Shown here: piece by piece, positions 7,014 through 10,754 of the stretch
Numbering within the stretch: position 1 is the first letter of the stretch
How the letters are laid out: each line of letters starts with the position of its first letter
Position numbers and translations under genes: made by a program
Notes under the pieces: model-generated
The model's input: the letters and a program-made list of their open reading frames with translations, nothing else
Told to the model about the DNA's origin: nothing
Database searches by the model: none
DNA from: JBCCIM01 sp045106435
GTDB lineage: Bacteria > Bacteroidota > Rhodothermia > Rhodothermales > JAHQVL01
Reading direction: 5' to 3'
DNA: 10,754 bases
NCBI GenBank assembly: GCA_045106435.1
Contig: JBGCEN010000108.1
Span: 1 to 10,754 of the forward strand

Positions 7014-7502
7014 ATGTCTGACACAGATCAGAAAAACATTATGATAAAAGTAAATCGCATTCTCGTCCCAACAGATTTTTCAGATATTGCAAATGAAGCG
7101 TTGAACTACGCCGTTGAACTTGCACAAATACAACGGGCAGCGGTAGATATTGTGCATGTATTTGAAGAGCCGACATTTCCGTCCTTTTATGGCGCCGGCG
7201 CGCTCATGCTCTACGGACAGGTCCCAGATATCAGGAAGCAGGCCGGTGAAGCCCTGGAAAAACTTGTGCAACCTCACCGGAAAAACAGCACAATAAGCAT
7301 TGAAACCCATTTATTGGATGGACGCCCTGCGGATGAGATCTGTGCTTTTGCAAAGGAATCGGATGCGGATCTCATCGTAATTCCTACCTACGGCCTTACG
7401 GGCATCCGGCATCTTATTTTGGGCAGCGTTGCAGAACGCGTTGTCCGGCAGGCGTATTGCACGGTGGTTATCTACAAAAACAAACGATCAACGGAATCCT
7501 GA
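7014..7502 (+). CDS. Universal stress protein, single UspA domain with altered nucleotide motif
   Basis: A 162-residue single-domain UspA protein. VPTDFSD (18-24) forms the first strand and nucleotide-contact Asp, and LILGSVAERVVRQ (134-146) the end of the binding loop. The usual G-[ST]-H-G is PTYG at 124-127: the leading Gly is Pro and the His is Tyr, while Gly127, Gly137 and Ser138 are kept. Nucleotide binding may be weakened or changed. An alternative start is Met10, just before the first strand; the extra nine residues are polar. The segment TFPSFYGAGALMLYG (54-68) is a loop also seen, in looser form, in the second domain of the first stress protein (PSFYHADIPS). It is the third gene of the stress operon. 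Confidence 0.92.
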   Translation: MSDTDQKNIMIKVNRILVPTDFSDIANEALNYAVELAQIQRAAVDIVHVFEEPTFPSFYGAGALMLYGQVPDIRKQAGEALEKLVQPHRKNSTISIETHLLDGRPADEICAFAKESDADLIVIPTYGLTGIRHLILGSVAERVVRQAYCTVVIYKNKRSTES

Positions 7503-7553
7503 TTTTGTATCACAATACCGGTGATATGAAAGTATTTCCCCCCCTGTCACTCG

Positions 7554-7572
7554 TGTAAGGGAATCCACTACA
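7554..7572. promoter_or_regulatory. 19-bp dyad (site B), candidate response-regulator operator upstream of the kinase
   Basis: TGTAAGGGAATCCACTACA is a dyad pairing at 7 of 9 positions about its central A (TGTA..GGA/TCC..TACA). It has the same length and the same fixed blocks as site A at 4868-4886; together they give TGTARGGGA-N5-CTACA. It lies 51 bp after the last stress gene and 231 bp before the kinase start, suggesting autoregulation of the two-component pair. Confidence 0.4.
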
Positions 7573-7656
7573 AAATTATAAGCAATCGCCATACACCCCC
7601 CTACAACAGGGATACCTATACTGGCTACGTCTTAATCCTTACGGCACCAGAGAATC

Positions 7657-7713
7657 AGCTTGAAAGCAAGCTATCATCAGGGGCTGGCTTAGAAGAAAGA
7701 GGCCGGCACCCCT
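7657..7713 (+). ncRNA. Two adjacent hairpins in the kinase leader
   Basis: AGCTTG (7657-7662) pairs perfectly with CAAGCT (7667-7672) across AAAG. Seven bases on, a 10-bp stem of AGGGG and CTGGC (7679-7688) pairs with GCCGG (7702-7706) and CCCCT (7709-7713), with a two-base CA bulge and one G-U pair, around a 13-nt purine-rich loop. No T-run follows. It resembles no riboswitch class I can recall. It may be part of the 5' leader of the kinase mRNA. Confidence 0.3.
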
Positions 7714-7792
7714 GCGTTACGTCTCTCTCAATAGATACATTTCAAGTTTTCCACTACGTTATACCCACAAACACCGAAGATATTCTACTTTT

Positions 7793-7797
7793 GAAGG
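7793..7797 (+). promoter_or_regulatory. Ribosome-binding site fixing the GTG start of the kinase
   Basis: GAAGG lies six bases before GTG 7804. An in-frame TGA at 7792-7794 overlaps it, and no other start codon lies between, so translation must begin at this GTG or further inside the gene. Confidence 0.65.
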
Positions 7798-7803
7798 TAC
7801 ACA

Positions 7804-9216
7804 GTGAGCTGTCTTATTATTGGCGATACAAATAATCATCTTCAAAAAGAGATTGCACTCATTCAAAAAGAATGGGGGTTTGACGTTGTAGAAATTGACA
7901 AGCCGGCAGATATCTACGCAGAAATTGAATCACGCCCTCCTCTGCTCATCATTTTTGCAAATATCAATGACTCTGTACTGGCGCTCGCAAAAAAACTATG
8001 CAAAGACCAGCTCACTACGGCCATTCTTGTTGCCATCACAGATTATGATAACACCGTAACATTTTCAGATGTAGACATGTCTTGTTTAGACGACATCGTC
8101 CAACTCCCTGGTAATGACACTGGTTTTGACAGCAATCTGCTTAAGCGCCGGCTGTGGTTTATTGCACAAAGAGCCAAACAGCGCAGAGAAAGATATCGCA
8201 TTGAAGATGCCCTGAAGACCAATAGAAAAAATGCACTGGCCGTATTAAATACGACGGTAGACGGGATCATCACGATAAACAGAGCAGGCATTATTCAATC
8301 TTACAATCGTGCAGCAAAAGAAATTTTCGGGTATGCAGAAGAAGAGGTGATTGGTAAAAACATCAACATACTGATGCCATCTCCTTACCATGAAGAGCAC
8401 GATACCTATGTAAACAGTTACCACGAAACGAATCATCGAAAAATCATAGGTATTGGTAGAGAAGTGCGGGGGCTTCGCAAAAACGGAGAGATATTCCCTA
8501 TGGAGTTGGCCGTGAGTGAAATCAATCACGACAATCAACGTACATACACGGGTATCATTCGCGACATATCCGTACGGCGTGAACTAGAAGTTGAATTACT
8601 CCGCACCAGCGAGGAAGAACGCCGGCGCATTGGTCACGATATTCATGACGGACTGGGCCAGATGCTAACTGGTATAGGCCTCATTACCAAAAATCTGGCA
8701 AAAGGCATGCAGGCAAATGCCCATAAGGAGGCAGATCAGTTATTCGAAGTGGTGGATTTGATTAAATCAGCGGATGAACAGGCGAGAGCTATTTCCAGAA
8801 CGCTTGTGCCAATAGAGCTTGAAGGAGGTGGACTTAAAGCAGCAGTATTTCGCATAAATAACAACATCGAGCGTCTTTATGGCCTGCGATGCACTTATGA
8901 GGAATCTGGCAACCTTCCTGATATACCGGCAAATGTCAACACGCATATCTTCCGCATCATTCAAGAAGCAATGGGTAATGCTGCGAAACACAGCAAAGCT
9001 TCGCATATTTCCGTTGCGATTGCGGGAAATGAAGATCAGATAAGGGTCCGTATTAAAGACAACGGCGTAGGCATCGATTTCAAGCTCACAAATAGCCCGG
9101 GCATGGGACTACGCATTATGCAACACAGGGCAAATGTGATTGGCGCGAGCTTAAAAGTGAGCAAAGGGTCAACCAATGGCACAATTGTCACATGCACGCT
9201 ACTTGTTAATAAATAG
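7804..9216 (+). CDS. Soluble sensor histidine kinase: pseudo-receiver, FixL-like heme PAS, HisKA_3, HATPase
   Basis: 470 residues with no membrane span. Residues 1-125 look like a receiver fold that lacks the phospho-acceptor: the third strand reads LLIIFANIND where LxxxD is expected, and the usual Lys-Pro is Leu-Pro (101-102). Residues about 140-260 form a PAS domain very close to FixL: NINILMPSP, EHDTY, IIGIGREV. By alignment from memory, His199 matches the proximal heme ligand His200 of Bradyrhizobium FixL and Arg219 matches the distal Arg220, so heme and oxygen sensing are likely. The kinase core is NarL-partner type, not the HisKA type of FixL: EEERRRIGHDIHDGLGQ with phospho-His281, the N-box at Asn392, and ATP-lid boxes DNGVGID (419-425) and GMGL (433-436). 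A regulator gene follows 36 bp on. Start choice: see the ribosome-binding site at 7793-7797. Confidence 0.92.
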   Translation: MSCLIIGDTNNHLQKEIALIQKEWGFDVVEIDKPADIYAEIESRPPLLIIFANINDSVLALAKKLCKDQLTTAILVAITDYDNTVTFSDVDMSCLDDIVQLPGNDTGFDSNLLKRRLWFIAQRAKQRRERYRIEDALKTNRKNALAVLNTTVDGIITINRAGIIQSYNRAAKEIFGYAEEEVIGKNINILMPSPYHEEHDTYVNSYHETNHRKIIGIGREVRGLRKNGEIFPMELAVSEINHDNQRTYTGIIRDISVRRELEVELLRTSEEERRRIGHDIHDGLGQMLTGIGLITKNLAKGMQANAHKEADQLFEVVDLIKSADEQARAISRTLVPIELEGGGLKAAVFRINNNIERLYGLRCTYEESGNLPDIPANVNTHIFRIIQEAMGNAAKHSKASHISVAIAGNEDQIRVRIKDNGVGIDFKLTNSPGMGLRIMQHRANVIGASLKVSKGSTNGTIVTCTLLVNK

Positions 9217-9252
9217 CAGTGATTTTCAGAAACGTCAAAACTTGATGCAGCG

Positions 9253-9906
9253 ATGAAGAAAAAAGTACTTATAGTAGATGACCATCCGCTCATGAGAAAG
9301 GGCCTGGCATTAACGCTTTCGATGGAAGGCGGTCTGGATGTATGCGCCCAGGCGGAAAGTGCTGAAGAAGCACTCGAAAAACTGGAAGAGAGCAATCCGG
9401 ATGTAGCGGTTATTGATATTTCGCTTCCAGGAATGAGCGGGCTAGAGCTCATCAAACATCTCCAGGTTTTCAATCCTGGTCTAAAGATCATTGTGGTATC
9501 ACGCCACGATGAAGCGCTCTACGCGGAGCGTGCGATTCGGGCCGGCGCGAGGGGGTACATAATGAAACTGGAAGCCGGCGAAGTGATTGTTGAAGCCGTC
9601 AATAAAATACTGATGGGCGGTATTTACGTGAGCCCGGAAATCAATGAACGCCTGCTCATGGGGATGTTATCTGGCAAAAATACGTCAAGTAACTCTCCTT
9701 TTGAGTTATTGAGTGATCGGGAACTGGAGGTGTTTGAATTAACAGGACACGGAATAGCCACCCGGGAAATAGCAGAGCGTTTACATCTATCAGTGAAAAC
9801 CGTTGAATCTTATCGGGCGCGTATTAAGAACAAGCTTGATTTACAAAACGCAACAGAGCTCTTACAACATGCTATCCAGTGGGTTGAAGGTGCAAATACG
9901 CACTAA
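9253..9906 (+). CDS. NarL/FixJ-family response regulator
   Basis: 217 residues, the usual length for the family. The receiver domain (about 3-120) has the acidic pair Asp9-Asp10, phospho-acceptor Asp55 in VIDISLPGMSG, Ser83 as the switch residue and Lys105. The usual Lys-Pro/Ala step is Lys-Leu here, as is common in this family. A linker at about 140-150 leads to a LuxR-type helix-turn-helix (about 151-207): LSDRELEVFELTGHGIATRE, then IAERLHLSVKTVESYRARI with the recognition helix. It is almost surely the partner of the kinase just upstream and acts as a dimeric DNA-binding activator. The 19-bp dyads at 4868-4886 and 7554-7572 are candidate targets. Only a weak ribosome-binding site is seen, so its translation may be coupled to that of the kinase. 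Confidence 0.94.
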   Translation: MKKKVLIVDDHPLMRKGLALTLSMEGGLDVCAQAESAEEALEKLEESNPDVAVIDISLPGMSGLELIKHLQVFNPGLKIIVVSRHDEALYAERAIRAGARGYIMKLEAGEVIVEAVNKILMGGIYVSPEINERLLMGMLSGKNTSSNSPFELLSDRELEVFELTGHGIATREIAERLHLSVKTVESYRARIKNKLDLQNATELLQHAIQWVEGANTH

Positions 9907-10012
9907 ATCGAATCCAGAATCGGGCATGGGTACGCTGTTTTAGCTATCTTCATCCTGCATCCCGCAACTTTTATTCGTACTATTTGCCATTGCCCCCACT
10001 TTTCCATTCACC

Positions 10013-10210
10013 ATGACGCCGACTGAAACGCCGGCCAGTACCAATATGTCTAATACTGAAACGATCTCTTCACCAAGACCCCCACTCCAGGAAGAAGACC
10101 ACAATGCACCGTACTTGCATGATACCACACCCTTTTCTCATGTGGTCTATGTCCTCCTTGCTATCGTGCTTTCCTGTATACTGGTAGCGGCTGCTTTAAT
10201 TATGGCTTAA
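10013..10210 (+). CDS. Small single-span membrane protein, unknown function
   Basis: A 65-residue ORF that I do not recognise. Residues 1-42 are polar, rich in Thr, Ser, Pro and acidic residues, and probably disordered. Residues 44-64 (VVYVLLAIVLSCILVAAALIM) form one clear membrane span at the very C-terminus, giving a tail-anchored layout. A second possible start is Met12 (MSNTETISS). No ribosome-binding site is visible. In favour of a real gene: the clean split between polar head and hydrophobic tail, the position on the strand of the two-component genes 106 bp after the regulator, and a good terminator 65 bp downstream. A membrane partner or accessory of the stress system is possible but unproven. 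Confidence 0.5.
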   Translation: MTPTETPASTNMSNTETISSPRPPLQEEDHNAPYLHDTTPFSHVVYVLLAIVLSCILVAAALIMA

Positions 10211-10242
10211 GCGCTCTTTACGTTTAACAAAACGAAGCGCTT
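10209..10242 (+). other. Dyad at the end of the small membrane gene
   Basis: AAGCGCT (10209-10215) pairs with AGCGCTT (10236-10242), and inside it CGTTT (10221-10225) pairs with AAACG (10230-10234) around AACA. The left arm begins in the stop codon of the small membrane gene. No T-run follows. It could protect the 3' end of the mRNA before the terminator at 10275. Confidence 0.4.
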
Positions 10243-10274
10243 GTATAAGCAGACATTTGTATAAGAAGAAACTT

Positions 10275-10304
10275 GCGCCGCAGTTCAATTCTGCTGCGCT
10301 TTTC
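10275..10304 (+). terminator. Rho-independent terminator, plus strand
   Basis: GCGCCGCAG (10275-10283) pairs with CTGCTGCGC (10291-10299) with one mismatch across a TTCAATT loop, then TTTTCTT. It probably ends the transcript that carries the small membrane protein and perhaps the two-component genes. Confidence 0.6.
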
Positions 10305-10754
10305 TTGTAGGCGCGTTTTTGAAAGGTTTTTTCAAAAGTTAGAACCCCATCTCTGAACGGATCACTGATGAGTGCCATCCCGTCTGCAGCAACACGCCAA
10401 CCACTCAGGATTGGTGTCAAATGCACCCACACTTCAGATCTTATCGTAAGCCGGCGATTGGTACTGTCCAAATTTGCCACACATCTGCTGCACATCTGCT
10501 GCATGATTGACATCCGTAACCGACTGCTTTCTCTACGAATAGTAAGGTAATACGCGTTGTATCCGATCATTCTAATATGATCAAGAGCCGGAATCAATTC
10601 CTCAGCGATTCCTCTTAGAACCTGTCTACGATCTATGGCCGAGATTGCATTTGCAGCAATTTTTGTTCAAATCAAGGCGCTTTTTGTGTTCGATGCAGCG
10701 CATCGGGCGCAAAAAGGAACGCAGATATGGGCAAAAAGGGCGCACAATGCACCT
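10305..10754. other. Right-hand 450 bp without a confident gene
   Basis: The stretch includes an AT-rich hairpin (10317-10324 with 10330-10337, 8 perfect pairs), an 11-bp tandem duplication CACATCTGCTG (10480-10501) and the long hairpin at 10680-10716. A plus-strand frame is open from 10581 to the window edge, with an ATG at 10635 (MAEIAFAAIF), so a gene may begin here, but 40 codons without a known motif do not allow a call. A minus-strand frame (10196-10597) is also open and is discussed under rejected items. Confidence 0.45.
10680..10716. other. 17-bp near-perfect hairpin
   Basis: Bases 10680-10696 pair with 10700-10716 around an AGC loop. Of the 17 pairs, 14 are Watson-Crick and three (10687-10709, 10689-10707, 10690-10706) are G-U when read as plus-strand RNA. 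On the minus strand those three become A-C mismatches, so the structure favours a plus-strand transcript. It may belong to a structured RNA or a dispersed repeat. Confidence 0.5.

Larger units (their letters stand above)
7503..7803. other. Structured 301-bp spacer upstream of the kinase gene
   Basis: No gene is seen. The spacer holds a TATCAC/GTGATA dyad (7508-7526) just after the last stress gene, the 19-bp site B, a minus-strand half-site TGTAGGGG (7598-7605), and two adjacent hairpins (7657-7672 and 7679-7713). The length and content suggest that the kinase-regulator pair has its own promoter here, separate from the stress operon. I could not place a convincing -10/-35 pair or a Bacteroidota-type TAnnTTTG box. 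Confidence 0.5.

Noticed and set aside
7508..7526. TATCAC/GTGATA dyad right after the last stress gene as a terminator
   Set aside because: The stem is only 6 bp, AT-rich, and followed by TGAAAGT, not by a T-run.
10480..10501. Tandem 11-bp duplication CACATCTGCTG
   Set aside because: Only two copies, in sequence of unknown coding status. Too little to call a repeat array.
10196..10597. Minus-strand 133-codon ORF with TTG start
   Set aside because: It matches no family I know, has only a TTG or internal ATG start without a ribosome-binding site, runs through the plus-strand terminator and overlaps the end of the small membrane gene. Its codons look fairly protein-like from 10280 to 10660, so a decayed gene cannot be excluded.
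1..10754. CRISPR array, insertion sequence or phage genes
   Set aside because: No regularly spaced long direct repeats, transposase motifs, terminal inverted repeats with target duplication, or phage-type proteins were seen on either strand.

Overview
The window reads as chromosomal DNA of moderate GC from a Gram-negative, probably marine or aquatic heterotroph. A lipoprotein-type planctomycete-cytochrome/PSD1 protein sits beside a Tat-exported Gfo/Idh/MocA oxidoreductase, a pairing typical of Planctomycetes, Verrucomicrobia and the Rhodothermia/Balneolia side of Bacteroidota. The weak Shine-Dalgarno sites on most genes, the GC content and 22 copies of the palindrome GCCGGC make me favour a Rhodothermales-like organism. 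This placement is an inference, not a proof.

Layout. 1-1602 (minus) is the N-terminal 534 codons of a PSCyt1-PSCyt2-PSD1 protein that runs off the left edge. 1684-3012 (minus) is a secreted Gfo/Idh/MocA oxidoreductase; the spacer between the two is filled by a palindromic element built of 7-bp units. 3013-3691 has no convincing gene but holds a 14-bp perfect palindrome, two terminator-like hairpins and a CAGTNNN heptad repeat. 3692-4711 (minus) carries two DinB-superfamily proteins.

Divergently, 4999-7502 (plus) encodes three universal stress proteins (two tandem-domain, one single-domain). A structured 301-bp spacer follows. Then comes a two-component pair: a soluble kinase with a degenerate receiver, a FixL-like PAS domain that keeps the heme-ligand histidine and distal arginine, and a HisKA_3/HATPase module (7804-9216), followed by a NarL/FixJ-type response regulator (9253-9906). 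A 65-residue single-span membrane protein and a good terminator close the cluster. The last 540 bases have no confident gene; they hold a 17-bp hairpin and an ORF open at the right edge.

Working model (inference): the kinase senses oxygen or another heme ligand and, through its regulator, controls the stress-protein operon, much as DosS/DosT-DosR controls universal stress proteins in mycobacteria. In support, two 19-bp sites sharing TGTARGGGA-N5-CTACA lie upstream of the stress-protein operon (4868-4886) and upstream of the kinase (7554-7572). They are candidate binding sites of the regulator.
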